Assembly (NCBI GenBank): GCA_035573435.1
Contig: DATMZR010000008.1
Coordinates: 1 to 49,656 of the forward strand
Reading direction: 5' to 3'
Length of the DNA: 49,656 bases
Source: Solirubrobacterales bacterium
GTDB taxonomy: Bacteria; Actinomycetota; Thermoleophilia; Solirubrobacterales; 70-9
The notes beneath the pieces were generated by a model, which saw only the letters and a program-made list of their open reading frames with translations, did not search any database and was not told the origin of the DNA. Positions 7,864 to 16,149 of the stretch are shown piece by piece. The position numbers and the translations under genes are program-made. Position 1 is the stretch's first letter. Each line of letters begins with the position of its first letter.

Positions 7864-8841
7864 CTAGCCTCGGCCGCCCTTCTCCGCCGCGAACTCGAGG
7901 ACGAGGCGGGAGGTCTGGGCGGGCTTCTCGATGATCGGCGTGTGGCCGGCTCCGGGGATCATCGTGATCTGCGCTCCGGGGACGTCGCCGTACGCGTGGG
8001 CGGCGGCACTCGGATCGTCATGGAGCTGGTCCTCCTCGCCAAAGATGACGAGTAACGGCACGGCGGCGGCGCGGTCCCGCTGATCGAGGGGCATGGCCTC
8101 CTGGTAGTCGTCCACCTCGGCGGGCGAGCGGTCGTACGAGGTATAGGTCATTGCCCTGTAGTCGTCGACGATCTGGTCCGAGAAATCCCCCACGTCGTAT
8201 CCGGGAGCGAAGGCCGAGTCGTAGCCGTCCTCGATCGCGAAGTCCGGGGTGACCCTGCGCAGGGCTTGCCCGATCACCGGCGCCGACGCGAGCTTGGCCA
8301 GGAACGGCAGGTCTCCGAAGCTGGGGTCCGGGCCGGCATCGATGTCCACCAGGCGATCGACCAGCTCACCCGACTCCGCGGCGAGCGCCGTCGCCACGCT
8401 GAACCCCATCGAGTGGCCGACGACGACTGCGCCTCGCACGTGCAGCTTGCCCAGGGCCAGGGCGACGAGGCGCCCCTGGTCCTCCATCGAGTAGCCGCTC
8501 TTCGGTTTCTCGGAGCCGCCGAAGCCCAGCAGGTCGATGCGGATGACCCGATGGCGCCTCGCCAGCAGGGGAACCACCCGGTCCCACCAATGAAGTGAGG
8601 CGCCGAAGCCGTGCAGGAGCACGATCGGGAGTCCGGCGGCGGCCTTGCGGCCGGCCGGCTTACCGGCGGTTGGACCCTGTTCGACCACCTGCACGGCACC
8701 GCCGGGGAGGTCGAGGATGCGACCCCCGCTCACGGTCACCTCGGCTCCCTTCGTTTCCTGATTGAGGACGATCGTGTTCACCGCGAGCAGGATCGCCAGT
8801 GCGACCAAGGCGCCGATCAGGATCTTCCAGCCGCGTCTCAC
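7864..8841 (-). CDS. Membrane-anchored alpha/beta hydrolase
   Basis: A 325-residue alpha/beta-hydrolase-fold protein. An N-terminal transmembrane anchor spans about residues 6-25 after MRRGWK, placing the catalytic domain outside the membrane. HGFG at 77-80 forms the oxyanion loop; the nucleophile is Ser144 in GHSMG; the acid is probably Asp in FGEEDQLHDD; the catalytic His is in GAGHTP near the C terminus. A lid-like insertion (residues about 175-245) is rich in Asp and aromatic residues. The family includes esterases, lipases and haloperoxidase-like enzymes; the substrate cannot be predicted. Its start overlaps the stop of the HD-domain gene (ATGA), so the two are co-translated. Confidence 0.85.
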   Translation of the reverse strand: MRRGWKILIGALVALAILLAVNTIVLNQETKGAEVTVSGGRILDLPGGAVQVVEQGPTAGKPAGRKAAAGLPIVLLHGFGASLHWWDRVVPLLARRHRVIRIDLLGFGGSEKPKSGYSMEDQGRLVALALGKLHVRGAVVVGHSMGFSVATALAAESGELVDRLVDIDAGPDPSFGDLPFLAKLASAPVIGQALRRVTPDFAIEDGYDSAFAPGYDVGDFSDQIVDDYRAMTYTSYDRSPAEVDDYQEAMPLDQRDRAAAVPLLVIFGEEDQLHDDPSAAAHAYGDVPGAQITMIPGAGHTPIIEKPAQTSRLVLEFAAEKGGRG

Positions 8842-9422
8842 GCGGGCGACTGAGGCTGCGGCGCGAGGCCGAGCTCATCGGCCCGCTCGGCCATCGCCTC
8901 GATCACGAAGGCGACGTGCTGGTCGAAGTCGACGCCGAGCTCCTCCGCGCCGCGGCGAACTTGATCGCGATCGACGCCCGCTGCGAACGAGGGCTGCTTG
9001 AGCTTCTTGCGAACCGACTTCGGCGTCATGCCCTCGATCCCGGTCGGCCGCACGAGGGCGCAGGCGGCGATGAAGCCGGACAGCTCGTCGACAGCGAAGA
9101 GCGTCTTTGCGAGTGGCGTCTCGCGGGGCACGCCAAGGAACTCCGCGTGCCCGGCGACGGCATCGATCACCTCCTGGGGATAGCCGCGGGCCTCGAGCTC
9201 CTTGAGCGCGTGTCGAGGATGGCCCGTGTCGAGGTCGGGGTAGCGCTCGTAGTCGAGGTCGTGAACCAAGCCGGTGATTCCCCACAGGTCCTCGTTTTCG
9301 CCGCCCTCGCGAGCGTAGGCGCGCATAGCGGCCTCCACCCCGAGCAGGTGCTTGCGCAACGACTCGGACGAGATCCATTCACCAACCAGGTTCCAGGCGT
9401 CCTCGCGCGTGGGTTCAGGCAT
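8838..9422 (-). CDS. HD-domain phosphohydrolase-like protein
   Basis: A 194-residue protein of the HD superfamily. Metal-binding residues are visible in order: His25 (RKHLLGVE), His54-Asp55 (GLVHDLDYE), His92 (AGHAEFLG) and Asp112 (FAVDELSGF). The segment ending EGMTPKSVRKKLKQPSF matches a group often annotated as HDIG-type hydrolases acting on nucleotides or phosphate esters; the substrate is unknown. It is the first gene of a two-gene unit with the anchored alpha/beta hydrolase and is transcribed divergently from murA across only 31 bp. Confidence 0.85.
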   Translation of the reverse strand: MPEPTREDAWNLVGEWISSESLRKHLLGVEAAMRAYAREGGENEDLWGITGLVHDLDYERYPDLDTGHPRHALKELEARGYPQEVIDAVAGHAEFLGVPRETPLAKTLFAVDELSGFIAACALVRPTGIEGMTPKSVRKKLKQPSFAAGVDRDQVRRGAEELGVDFDQHVAFVIEAMAERADELGLAPQPQSPA

Positions 9423-9432
9423 GGGCCGTTGT

Positions 9433-9439
9433 TACCCTA
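9433..9439. promoter_or_regulatory. Overlapping divergent -10 elements (murA and HD gene)
   Basis: TACCCT (9433-9438) faces murA, 15 nt before its ATG; on the other strand TAGGGT (9439-9434) faces the HD-domain gene, 11 nt before its ATG. The two share the same bases in a 31-bp divergent spacer, so the promoters may compete. Confidence 0.4.
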
Positions 9440-9453
9440 GCCCTCCAGCCCAG

Positions 9454-10755
9454 ATGGACAAGCTCGTGATACAGGGAGGCGGTCCGCTTTCTGGCGAGAT
9501 CGTCGCTGCCGGGAACAAGAACGCGGCCCTCCCGGAGATCGCCGCCTGTCTGCTCACCGAGGAGGAGATCGTGCTCTCCAACGTGCCGCGGATCAGGGAC
9601 ACCGAGGCCCAGCTTGCCCTGCTCGAGCGCCTCGGCGCGAAAGTCCACTGGAGCGGGGAGAACGAGATCCGCCTCCAGGCTGACGGCGTCACGGACACGT
9701 CGCTGGACGAGAGTCTCGCCACCCGAATCCGCGCCTCGTTCCTGCTTGCCGGGCCGCTCCTGGCGCGCTTCGGCCAGGCCAGGATGCCGCCACCCGGTGG
9801 CGACTTCATCGGTCGGCGGCGCCTGGACCCGCACCTGGACGCCTTTCGCGACATGGGCGCCAGGGTGGATGGCGACCGCTGGATCGAGATCGACGCACCG
9901 GCGAGTGGCCTGAAGCCGTGCGCGCTGTTCATGGACGAGCCCTCGGTGATGGGCACCGAGAACGCGCTGATGGCGGCCGCACTGACGCCGGGGCCGACGA
10001 CGATCGGAAACGCCGCCTGCGAGCCGCACGTCCAGGATCTCGCGCGCCTGCTGGTCAAGATGGGCGCGCAGATCGACGGTGTCGGCTCGAACGTGATGAC
10101 GGTGCACGGGCGCGACAAGCTGGGTGGCGCCGAGCATCGAATCTGCGCCGACCACATCGAGGTGGCCAGTTTCATGGCCCTCGCCGCCGCCACCAAGGGG
10201 GAGTTGCGCATCCGCGACGCCGAGCCCGAGGATCTGGTGGCGATCCGCCGCCAGTTTCGCCGCCTGGGCCTGCAGTCGATGGTCGAGGGCCGCGATGTCT
10301 TGGTGCCGCCCGAGCAGGCGCTGGAGGTGAAGGCTGATCTGGGGGACGCGATTCCGAAGATCGAGGATGGCCCCTGGCCAGCCTTCCCCGCGGACCTCAC
10401 CTCGATCGCGGTCGCGCTCGCAACGCAGGCTCGCGGCACTGTGCTTATCTTCGAGAAGATGTTCGAGAACAGGCTGTTCTTCGTCGACAAGCTCGTCGCG
10501 ATGGGCGCTCGGATTACGCTCTGCGATCCCCACCGGGCGATCGTGAGCGGTCCGAGCCGTCTTCACGGCGAGCGAGTCGATAGCCCGGACATCCGGGCCG
10601 GCATGGCGATGCTCATCGCGGCCCTTGCCGCCGATGGGACCTCCGAGATCGGCAACGTCGCCCAGATCGACCGCGGCTACGAGCGGATTGATCTGCGGTT
10701 GCGCGAACTCGGTGCCCGCATCGAACGTGTTTCTGTGGAACCGATTCCGGCCTGA
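9454..10755 (+). CDS. murA: UDP-N-acetylglucosamine 1-carboxyvinyltransferase (MurA)
   Basis: MurA catalyses the first committed step of peptidoglycan synthesis, adding enolpyruvate from PEP to UDP-GlcNAc in the cytoplasm. The protein is 433 residues with two EPSP-synthase-type domains. The substrate-binding GNKNA motif with Lys22 is present, as are NVPRIRDT and the late RGYERIDLRLRELGA. In the catalytic loop the usual Cys of GGCxIG is Asp117 (PPGGDFIGRRRLDPH), the same change as in mycobacterial MurA, which is not inactivated by fosfomycin. The ATG at 9454 gives the standard N terminus; longer in-frame starts run into the divergent gene. A palindromic repeat pair follows the stop. A second MurA-like gene elsewhere cannot be excluded. 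Confidence 0.93.
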   Translation: MDKLVIQGGGPLSGEIVAAGNKNAALPEIAACLLTEEEIVLSNVPRIRDTEAQLALLERLGAKVHWSGENEIRLQADGVTDTSLDESLATRIRASFLLAGPLLARFGQARMPPPGGDFIGRRRLDPHLDAFRDMGARVDGDRWIEIDAPASGLKPCALFMDEPSVMGTENALMAAALTPGPTTIGNAACEPHVQDLARLLVKMGAQIDGVGSNVMTVHGRDKLGGAEHRICADHIEVASFMALAAATKGELRIRDAEPEDLVAIRRQFRRLGLQSMVEGRDVLVPPEQALEVKADLGDAIPKIEDGPWPAFPADLTSIAVALATQARGTVLIFEKMFENRLFFVDKLVAMGARITLCDPHRAIVSGPSRLHGERVDSPDIRAGMAMLIAALAADGTSEIGNVAQIDRGYERIDLRLRELGARIERVSVEPIPA

Positions 10756-10808
10756 CGTCAATCCGCCGCAGTTGCGAAAGGGCCTGCCGGGTCAGGCCGG
10801 AGCCCTCG

Positions 10809-10846
10809 CCCGCCGGAAACGTAGGCGAAGCCGAGGCTTCCGGCGG
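10809..10846 (+). repeat. Palindromic repeat B, copy 1
   Basis: A 38-bp element starting CCCGCCGGAAACG and ending TTCCGGCGG; its ends pair as CCGCCGGAA/TTCCGGCGG. It is identical at 35 of 38 positions to the element at 21363-21400. It lies between murA and hisZ and may serve as the murA terminator. Confidence 0.8.
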
Positions 10847-10855
10847 AGTTATGTT

Positions 10856-10880
10856 GAAACCGCGGCTTCGTCGTTAGCCC
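10856..10880 (-). repeat. Palindromic repeat A, copy 1
   Basis: Read on the minus strand it contains the core GGGCTAACGACGAAGCC followed by GCGGTTTC. It matches copies at 21304-21327 and 45771-45792. It lies 9 bp after repeat B copy 1 and directly before the hisZ promoter. Confidence 0.75.
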
Positions 10881-10881
10881 A

Positions 10882-10887
10882 TACCCT
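10882..10887 (+). promoter_or_regulatory. Putative -10 (TACCCT) of the his operon, leaderless
   Basis: TACCCT ends 9 nt before the hisZ ATG. There is no Shine-Dalgarno sequence, which suggests a leaderless mRNA for the histidine operon. Confidence 0.5.
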
Positions 10888-10896
10888 CTTACCGCG

Positions 10897-11892
10897 ATGA
10901 CCCACAGGATTCCACCGGGTACTCGAGATGTGCTTCCCGACGAGATGCGGGAGCTGCGGCGCCTCGAGGCGGCGCTGGCCGACGCCTTCGAACGGTTCGG
11001 CTACGGCGAGGTGGCGACGCCGACGATCGAGTACCACGAGGTACTCGCGCGCGGCGACGATCGCGGCGCGCCCGCCGCGTACCGCTTCTTCGACGAGAGC
11101 GGCGAGCTGCTGGCGATGCGCTCCGACATGACGATCCCGATCGCCCGCCTGGCGGCGACGCGGTTCGTCGGCGCCGAGCCTCCGTTCAGGCTCTGCTACA
11201 TCGCGCGCGCCTACCGGGCGATCCGTCCCCAGCGAGGCCAGATGCGCGAGTTCGCTCAGGCCGGCGTGGAGCTGATCGGGGCGGAGGCGCCGGACGGGAC
11301 CGCCGAGGTGGTCGAGGTCCTGAGCGCGGCGCTGGATGCTGCTGGATTGACGAGGGCGGTGATCGGCCTGGGTGACGCTGATCTCTACCGCCAGCTCCTG
11401 GATGAGCTGGGCGTCTCGAACAGCCGCCGCGACCGCATCCTGGAGGTGCTGGCCGAGCACGACCTGGTCGGGCTGGAGGCGGAGGTCGATGAGCTCGCGA
11501 TAGGCGACCGCGAGCGGGAAACGCTGCTGCGGCTCCCGAACCTCCGCGGTGGTCCTGAGGCGCTGGATCGCGCCCGCGAGCTGGGTGGCGGGGCGGTGGA
11601 GCGGGCCACCCAGCGCCTTGCCGCCACCTACGAAGCGCTCGCGGCTCGCGGCGTCGCCGAGCGGGTCAACGTCGACCTGGGCCTGCTCCGGGACCTCGGC
11701 TACTACACGGGCGCCATTCTCGAGGTCTACGATCCCGCGCTCGGGCACGTGCTCGGCGGCGGCGGGCGCTACGACGAGCTGATGGGGCGGTTCGGGCGAC
11801 CGCTCCCGGCTGCGGGCTTCGCCCTCTACCTGGAACGGCTGCACGTGGCGCAGGCGGAGGAGCAGCGGGTCGTGCAGGAGGCGGGCTCGTGA
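10897..11892 (+). CDS. hisZ: ATP phosphoribosyltransferase regulatory subunit HisZ
   Basis: HisZ is a catalytically inactive histidyl-tRNA synthetase paralogue that pairs with short-form HisG to make the first enzyme of histidine biosynthesis and to mediate histidine feedback. The protein is 331 residues, matching the class II core without the C-terminal anticodon-binding domain of HisRS (about 420). Recognisable elements are the N-terminal PPGTRDVLPDE, the RSDMTIPIAR motif-2-like strand, GYYTGAILEVYDP, the GGGGRYDEL loop and the GFALYLERL motif-3 remnant. The next gene is the short HisG, which supports HisZ rather than HisS. Its stop overlaps the hisG start (GTGA). Confidence 0.9.
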   Translation: MTHRIPPGTRDVLPDEMRELRRLEAALADAFERFGYGEVATPTIEYHEVLARGDDRGAPAAYRFFDESGELLAMRSDMTIPIARLAATRFVGAEPPFRLCYIARAYRAIRPQRGQMREFAQAGVELIGAEAPDGTAEVVEVLSAALDAAGLTRAVIGLGDADLYRQLLDELGVSNSRRDRILEVLAEHDLVGLEAEVDELAIGDRERETLLRLPNLRGGPEALDRARELGGGAVERATQRLAATYEALAARGVAERVNVDLGLLRDLGYYTGAILEVYDPALGHVLGGGGRYDELMGRFGRPLPAAGFALYLERLHVAQAEEQRVVQEAGS

Positions 11893-12569
11893 GGGGGACG
11901 GAGGTGGAGGCAACGCGACCGCGCGTCGGAGGGCCGCTGAAGCTTGCCGTGCCGCGGGGGGCGCTGTTCGAGGGCACCCTCGAGTTGCTCGACAGGATCG
12001 GCACGGACACCCGCGAGATGCGCACGGAGTCACGTTCGCTGGTGTTTGGCACGGATGGGCTGGTGCTCGTCACGATGCGCCCCTCGGATGTGCCCACCTA
12101 CGTTGAGGCCGGCGCCGCCGATCTCGGCATCACGGGCAAGGACGTGCTGCTCGAGCAGCGCGACCGCGCCGTTTACGAGCTTCTCGACCTTGGTTACGGG
12201 GCCTGCCGGATGGTGCTGGCCGGCAGGGTGGGCGACGAGAGCCTGGGCGAAGTGGAGCGGCGGCTCGGTGCGATGCGGATTGCGACCAAGTACCCACGCA
12301 CGGCCGCGCGCTACTTCCTGGACACGGGTCGCCAGGCGGAGGTGATCGAGGTCAAGGGGTCGGTCGAGCTGGCGCCGATCGTGGGACTGGCCGACGGGAT
12401 CGTGGATCTCGTCAACACAGGGAGGACGCTGACCGAGAACCAGCTCGAGGTCCGTGAGGAGATCGCCCGCTGCACCGCCCGGCTCGTGGCAAACCGCGTG
12501 GTCCACAAGCTGCGCGCGACCGAGGTGGACGCCCTGGCCGAACAGCTGCGGGAGGTGACACCGACGTGA
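11889..12569 (+). CDS. hisG: ATP phosphoribosyltransferase, short form (HisG)
   Basis: HisG condenses ATP and PRPP, the first step of histidine synthesis. At 226 residues it is the short form, lacking the C-terminal ACT-like regulatory domain of about 75 residues, so it needs HisZ, encoded immediately upstream. Typical motifs are LKLAVPRGALFEGTLELL, DVPTYVEAGAADLGITGKDVL, the segment IATKYPRTAARYF, and VKGSVELAPIVGLADGIVDLV with the PRPP-binding region following (NTGRTLTENQL). The GTG start overlaps the hisZ stop; an internal start near residue 18 would also give a plausible N terminus. Its stop overlaps the hisD start. Confidence 0.93.
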   Translation: MRGTEVEATRPRVGGPLKLAVPRGALFEGTLELLDRIGTDTREMRTESRSLVFGTDGLVLVTMRPSDVPTYVEAGAADLGITGKDVLLEQRDRAVYELLDLGYGACRMVLAGRVGDESLGEVERRLGAMRIATKYPRTAARYFLDTGRQAEVIEVKGSVELAPIVGLADGIVDLVNTGRTLTENQLEVREEIARCTARLVANRVVHKLRATEVDALAEQLREVTPT

Positions 12570-13846
12570 GGATCGAGCGGGCGGAGTGGGACGGCAAAGA
12601 AGCGCCCGCGTTCGCCGGCCGGCTGCGCGCGCTTGCGCCGGCGGACGACGCGGTGACCGCCGACGTCGCGCGCATCGTCGAAAGCGTCCGGACGGGCGGT
12701 GACGCCGGGCTGCGAGAGGTCGCCGAACGACTCGATGAAGCGGTGCCGGAGTCGTTTCGGGTCGATCCGGAGGCTGTGGCCGCTGCACCCGGCCTGCTCG
12801 AGCCCGAGGTGCGCGATGCCATGCGCGTGGCTGCGAACAACATCGAAGCCGTAGCCCGCGCCGAGCTGGAGGTGCGGATGCGCCCGGCGACGTCCGATCT
12901 GCCCGAGGGCCAGCGGGTCGAGGTGCGCGACGAGCCCATCGCGACCGCGGGCGTCTACGCACCGGGCGGGAGGGCGGCCTATCCGTCGTCGGTCCTGATG
13001 TGTTGCATCCCCGCGCGCGTCGCGGGAGTCGCGCGCATCTGCGTGGCGAGCCCACCCGGCGCTGCGGGCCGGCCCAACGCTGGGGTGCTCGCGGCCTGCG
13101 TGCTGGCGGGCGTCGACGAGGTCTACGCCATGGGCGGAGCCCAGGCGATTGCGGCCCTGGCCTTCGGCACGGAGACGATCGATCCGGTCGACCTGATCGC
13201 AGGACCCGGCAATCGCTACGTGACGGAGGCGAAGCGGTCGGTGTGGGGAAAGGTCGGAATCGACGGGTTCGCCGGGCCGACGGAGCTGATGGTGGTCGCG
13301 GACGGGATGGCGAATCCCGAGTGGATCGCGCTTGACCTCTGCGCGCAGGGCGAGCACGGCGACGACAGCCCCCTGATCGTGGCCTCGGCGGACCTCGCCC
13401 TCCTCGACCGGATCGCGGAGCTGGTTTCCGAATTGGTCCCGGACCGCCCCAGCGTGGCGGACACGACGCTGGTCCTCGTCTACACGCGGGGGCTCGAGCA
13501 GGCGCTGACGCTCGCCGACGCGGTGGCCCCTGAGCACCTCGAGCTGGCCTTCGAGGGGGCTGACGAGACCGTAGCGCGGGCCCGGGTGGCCGGTTGCGTG
13601 TTCGTCGGGGCAGGAGGTGCGGCCGCGTTCGGCGATTACGCGGCGGGCTCGAACCACGTCCTGCCGACCGGGGGCGCGGCGCGGTTCGGCGGCCCGCTGG
13701 GCCCGGGAACCTTCCGACGCCGGACCTCGGTGGTCACCTTGCCGAGTGCCTCGGCAAGCGCCCTCGCCGGCCACGTGGCCGCCCTCGCGCGCGTCGAGGG
13801 CTTTCCCGTGCACGGCGAGTCCGCACAGGCTCGCGCCCGCGGCTGA
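12566..13846 (+). CDS. hisD: Histidinol dehydrogenase (HisD)
   Basis: HisD oxidises L-histidinol to L-histidine in two NAD-dependent steps, the last reactions of the pathway. The protein is 426 residues. It shows IATAGVYAPGGRAAYPSSVLM, the NAD-site region MGGAQAIAALAFGTETI, GPGNRYVTEAKR, the zinc-ligand segment with Gln and His in QGEH, the catalytic pair in APEHLEL, and DYAAGSNHVLPTGGAARF. The C-terminal zinc His is in VEGFPVH. The usual AEHD is GEHG here, but the ligand positions are kept. It is coupled to hisG by a GTGA overlap. No hisC aminotransferase follows, unlike in many actinobacterial his operons. Confidence 0.95.
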   Translation: MRIERAEWDGKEAPAFAGRLRALAPADDAVTADVARIVESVRTGGDAGLREVAERLDEAVPESFRVDPEAVAAAPGLLEPEVRDAMRVAANNIEAVARAELEVRMRPATSDLPEGQRVEVRDEPIATAGVYAPGGRAAYPSSVLMCCIPARVAGVARICVASPPGAAGRPNAGVLAACVLAGVDEVYAMGGAQAIAALAFGTETIDPVDLIAGPGNRYVTEAKRSVWGKVGIDGFAGPTELMVVADGMANPEWIALDLCAQGEHGDDSPLIVASADLALLDRIAELVSELVPDRPSVADTTLVLVYTRGLEQALTLADAVAPEHLELAFEGADETVARARVAGCVFVGAGGAAAFGDYAAGSNHVLPTGGAARFGGPLGPGTFRRRTSVVTLPSASASALAGHVAALARVEGFPVHGESAQARARG

Positions 13847-13904
13847 TCAGCGAAGATCCCGGTTTTGCAGGTAATTTCACGATTCAGATGAGCAACAGAC
13901 GAAG

Positions 13905-14492
13905 ATGAGCCGCACAGCGGAGATTTCGCGAAAGACCCGCGAGACGACGGTTGAGCTCGCGCTCGACCTCGACGGGGGAGAGGTGTCGGCCGCCACTGGG
14001 GTCGGCTTCCTCGACCACATGCTCGAGTTGCTGGGCCGCCACGGACGATTGGGGTTACGTGTGGAGGCGACCGGCGATCTGGAGACCGGGGCGCATCACA
14101 CGGTCGAGGACGTCGGCATCGTGCTCGGACAGGCGGTGGACCGGGCGCTGGCCGACCGCGCTGGGATTCGCCGCTATGGCTACGCCGCCGTCCCCATGGA
14201 CGAGGCGCTCGGGATTTGCGCAATCGACGTGTCCGGCCGGCCGCTGTGCCTGTTCGAGGCCGAGTTGCCGCCGGTCTCGATCGCCGGCTTCGACGTGGAG
14301 CTCACGGAGGAGTTCTTTCGCGCCGTGGCCGTCAACGCGAAGCTCACCCTCCACGTCGGCACGCGTTACGGCTCCAACGCGCATCACATGATCGAGGCGT
14401 GCTTCAAGGCGTTTGCCAGAGCGCTGCGCCAAGCCGTTGAGGTGGACCCGCTCGAAACCGGAGTCCCGTCCACCAAGGGGACCCTGACCTGA
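13905..14492 (+). CDS. hisB: Imidazoleglycerol-phosphate dehydratase (HisB)
   Basis: HisB removes water from imidazole glycerol phosphate to give imidazole acetol phosphate. The protein is 195 residues, the monofunctional form without the histidinol-phosphatase domain. Both manganese-binding His-rich repeats are present: [23 protein letters not shown] and [19 protein letters not shown] 58-bp spacer separates it from hisD, with noticeably lower GC than its surroundings and a GACGAAG ribosome-binding sequence just before the ATG. Its stop overlaps the next start (TGATG). Confidence 0.95.
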   Translation: MSRTAEISRKTRETTVELALDLDGGEVSAATGVGFLDHMLELLGRHGRLGLRVEATGDLETGAHHTVEDVGIVLGQAVDRALADRAGIRRYGYAAVPMDEALGICAIDVSGRPLCLFEAELPPVSIAGFDVELTEEFFRAVAVNAKLTLHVGTRYGSNAHHMIEACFKAFARALRQAVEVDPLETGVPSTKGTLT

Positions 14493-15136
14493 TGCCGCCG
14501 GCATCCACGATGACCCGAATCGCGATTCTCGATTACGGGATGGGGAACCTGCGCTCGGTGGAGAAGGCGCTCGAACGGGTCGGCGCCGAGGCCTCGATCA
14601 CCGCGGATCCCATGGTCGTGCGTGCCGCGGACGGGGTCATCCTGCCCGGCGTTGGTGCCTTCCCCGCCGCCATGCGCTGGGTGCGTGAGCTGGAGCTCGA
14701 CGCGCTCGTGGCCGAGCGTCTGCATGCGGGCAGGCCCGTGCTCGGGATCTGCCTCGGGCTTCAGCTCCTGCTCGCGCGCTCGACCGAGCAGGGCGGGGCG
14801 GAGGGCCTGGGCCTGATCGCCGGCGAGGTGACCGAGCTCGACACGCGTGGCCGGAAGCTGCCCCACATCGGCTGGGAGCAGGTTCGCTGGGAACGCAGCT
14901 CGGAGCTCACCGAGGGCCTGGCCACGCAGACGCCGTTTTACTTCGTGCACTCGTTCGGGGTTCGTCCTTCCAACGAGAGCGACGTGCTCGGCACAGCCGA
15001 GTGGGGCGAGCGCTTCGTCTGCGCAGTCGCCGATCCACCGTTGTATGGGGTGCAGTTTCATCCGGAGAAGTCGAGCGCCGCCGGCCTGCGCCTGTTGGCG
15101 AACTTCGCGCGCATCTGCGCCTCCGTGCCGGCTTGA
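14492..15136 (+). CDS. hisH: Imidazole glycerol phosphate synthase, glutaminase subunit (HisH)
   Basis: HisH hydrolyses glutamine and passes ammonia to HisF. It is a class I glutamine amidotransferase: ILDYGMGNLRSVEKAL at the N terminus, the nucleophile Cys in GICLGLQLLL, and the His-Glu pair in YGVQFHPEKSS. The ORF gives 214 residues from the ATG overlapping hisB; an ATG at 14510 gives the more usual start MTRIAILDYG and may be the real one. It lies in the order hisB-hisH-hisA-(small ORF)-hisF. Confidence 0.93.
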   Translation: MPPASTMTRIAILDYGMGNLRSVEKALERVGAEASITADPMVVRAADGVILPGVGAFPAAMRWVRELELDALVAERLHAGRPVLGICLGLQLLLARSTEQGGAEGLGLIAGEVTELDTRGRKLPHIGWEQVRWERSSELTEGLATQTPFYFVHSFGVRPSNESDVLGTAEWGERFVCAVADPPLYGVQFHPEKSSAAGLRLLANFARICASVPA

Positions 15137-15137
15137 C

Positions 15138-15872
15138 GTGGTTCTAGTACCCGCAATCGACATCCGGGGCGGGCATGCGGTGCGGCTGGAGCGCGGCGAC
15201 TACGGTCGCGAGACGGTGTACGACGCCGACCCGGCGGATGCCGCCGGCCGCTGGGTCGAACAGGGTGCGAGGTTCCTGCACGTCGTGGACCTCGACGGGG
15301 CGCGGTCGGGCAGCCCCGAGAACCTCGAGCACGTGAGGCGGATCGCGACCGGGGCGGGGGTCCCGATCCAGGTCGGAGGCGGGTTGCGGGACGCGGAGGC
15401 CGTCGCCGGTGCGCTGGCCACAGGAGCCCAGCGGGTGGTGCTCGGCACGGCGGCGCTTGCCCGACCGGAGCTCGTCGAGGCGCTAGCCGCTGAGCACGGA
15501 GACCGGATCGTCGCGGGCGTGGACGCACGCTCCGGCCGAGTCGCGATCGAGGGCTGGGAGCGTCAAACGGGGGCGACGGCGAACGACCTGATCGCCGAGC
15601 TTGCCGGGCGTGGCGTGCGCCGCTTCGTCTACACGCCCGTGGATGTCGACGGGACGCTGCAGGGCCCCTCCATCGAGGGCCTTCGGTCGGCGGCCGGGGC
15701 GGCCGCCGACGGCGGCGCAGAGCTGATCTACTCGGGCGGCGTCGGCTCGCTCGAACACCTGCGCGAGCTGGCCGGGTTGGGCCTGGACAGTCTCGCCGGG
15801 GTGATCGTTGGACGGGCCCTGTACGAGGGCCGCTTCACCGTCGCCGAGGGGCAAGCTGCGCTGAGGAAGTAG
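15138..15872 (+). CDS. hisA: ProFAR isomerase (HisA)
   Basis: HisA isomerises the ProFAR aminoaldose to the ketose PRFAR in histidine biosynthesis. It is a 244-residue (beta-alpha)8 barrel. The first strand VPAIDIRGGHAVRL carries the catalytic Asp; IQVGGGLRDAEAV and LIYSGGVGSLEHL are the phosphate-binding loops; VYTPVDVDGTLQGPSIEGL carries the second catalytic Asp. I chose the GTG at 15138, one base after the hisH stop, because it starts the first strand; the open frame runs far upstream inside hisH. In some actinobacteria a HisA/TrpF dual enzyme (PriA) exists; that cannot be judged here without testing. Confidence 0.93.
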   Translation: MVLVPAIDIRGGHAVRLERGDYGRETVYDADPADAAGRWVEQGARFLHVVDLDGARSGSPENLEHVRRIATGAGVPIQVGGGLRDAEAVAGALATGAQRVVLGTAALARPELVEALAAEHGDRIVAGVDARSGRVAIEGWERQTGATANDLIAELAGRGVRRFVYTPVDVDGTLQGPSIEGLRSAAGAAADGGAELIYSGGVGSLEHLRELAGLGLDSLAGVIVGRALYEGRFTVAEGQAALRK

Positions 15873-15881
15873 GTTGGGCCG

Positions 15882-16124
15882 ATGGCCGGCGCCATCTCCC
15901 GTCTGGTCGCCCGCGGCCGCACGATCCCGTGGCTGACCCTCTATGCCAGCGCCAGGTGGATCTACCAGCACGGTAGGCGTGCCTGGAACAACCTCGAGGC
16001 GGGCGACCGCGAACGGTTGGGAGGGCTGGTCCGCAAGTCAAAGGGCCGGCGCTCGAGCCTCACCAAGCGAGAGCAGGACGAGCTGTTGTCGCTGGTCAAG
16101 AAGGCCGTCACCGGAAGGGCATAG
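15882..16124 (+). CDS. Small conserved-looking protein between hisA and hisF
   Basis: An 80-residue basic protein. The N-terminal half is moderately hydrophobic ([18 protein letters not shown]); the C-terminal half is charged and helical ([19 protein letters not shown], then [16 protein letters not shown]). I recall similar unnamed small proteins in actinobacteria, but no function. The ATG is preceded by GAGGAAG 12 nt upstream. It is inside the his operon but has no visible relation to histidine synthesis; hisF after it appears to have its own -10 element. Confidence 0.7.
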   Translation: MAGAISRLVARGRTIPWLTLYASARWIYQHGRRAWNNLEAGDRERLGGLVRKSKGRRSSLTKREQDELLSLVKKAVTGRA

Positions 16125-16136
16125 CCGACGCGGCGC

Positions 16137-16142
16137 TACCCT
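16137..16142 (+). promoter_or_regulatory. Putative -10 (TACCCT) of hisF, leaderless
   Basis: TACCCT ends exactly 7 nt before the hisF GTG, with no Shine-Dalgarno sequence. hisF may be transcribed separately from the rest of the operon. Confidence 0.5.
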
Positions 16143-16149
16143 CGCTGAC

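Noticed and set aside
9415-10761. 448-residue frame antisense to murA
   Set aside because: murA on the plus strand has all catalytic motifs; the reverse frame has none.
10897-11892. hisZ as a true histidyl-tRNA synthetase (hisS)
   Set aside because: It is about 90 residues too short, lacks the anticodon-binding domain, and is followed directly by short-form hisG.
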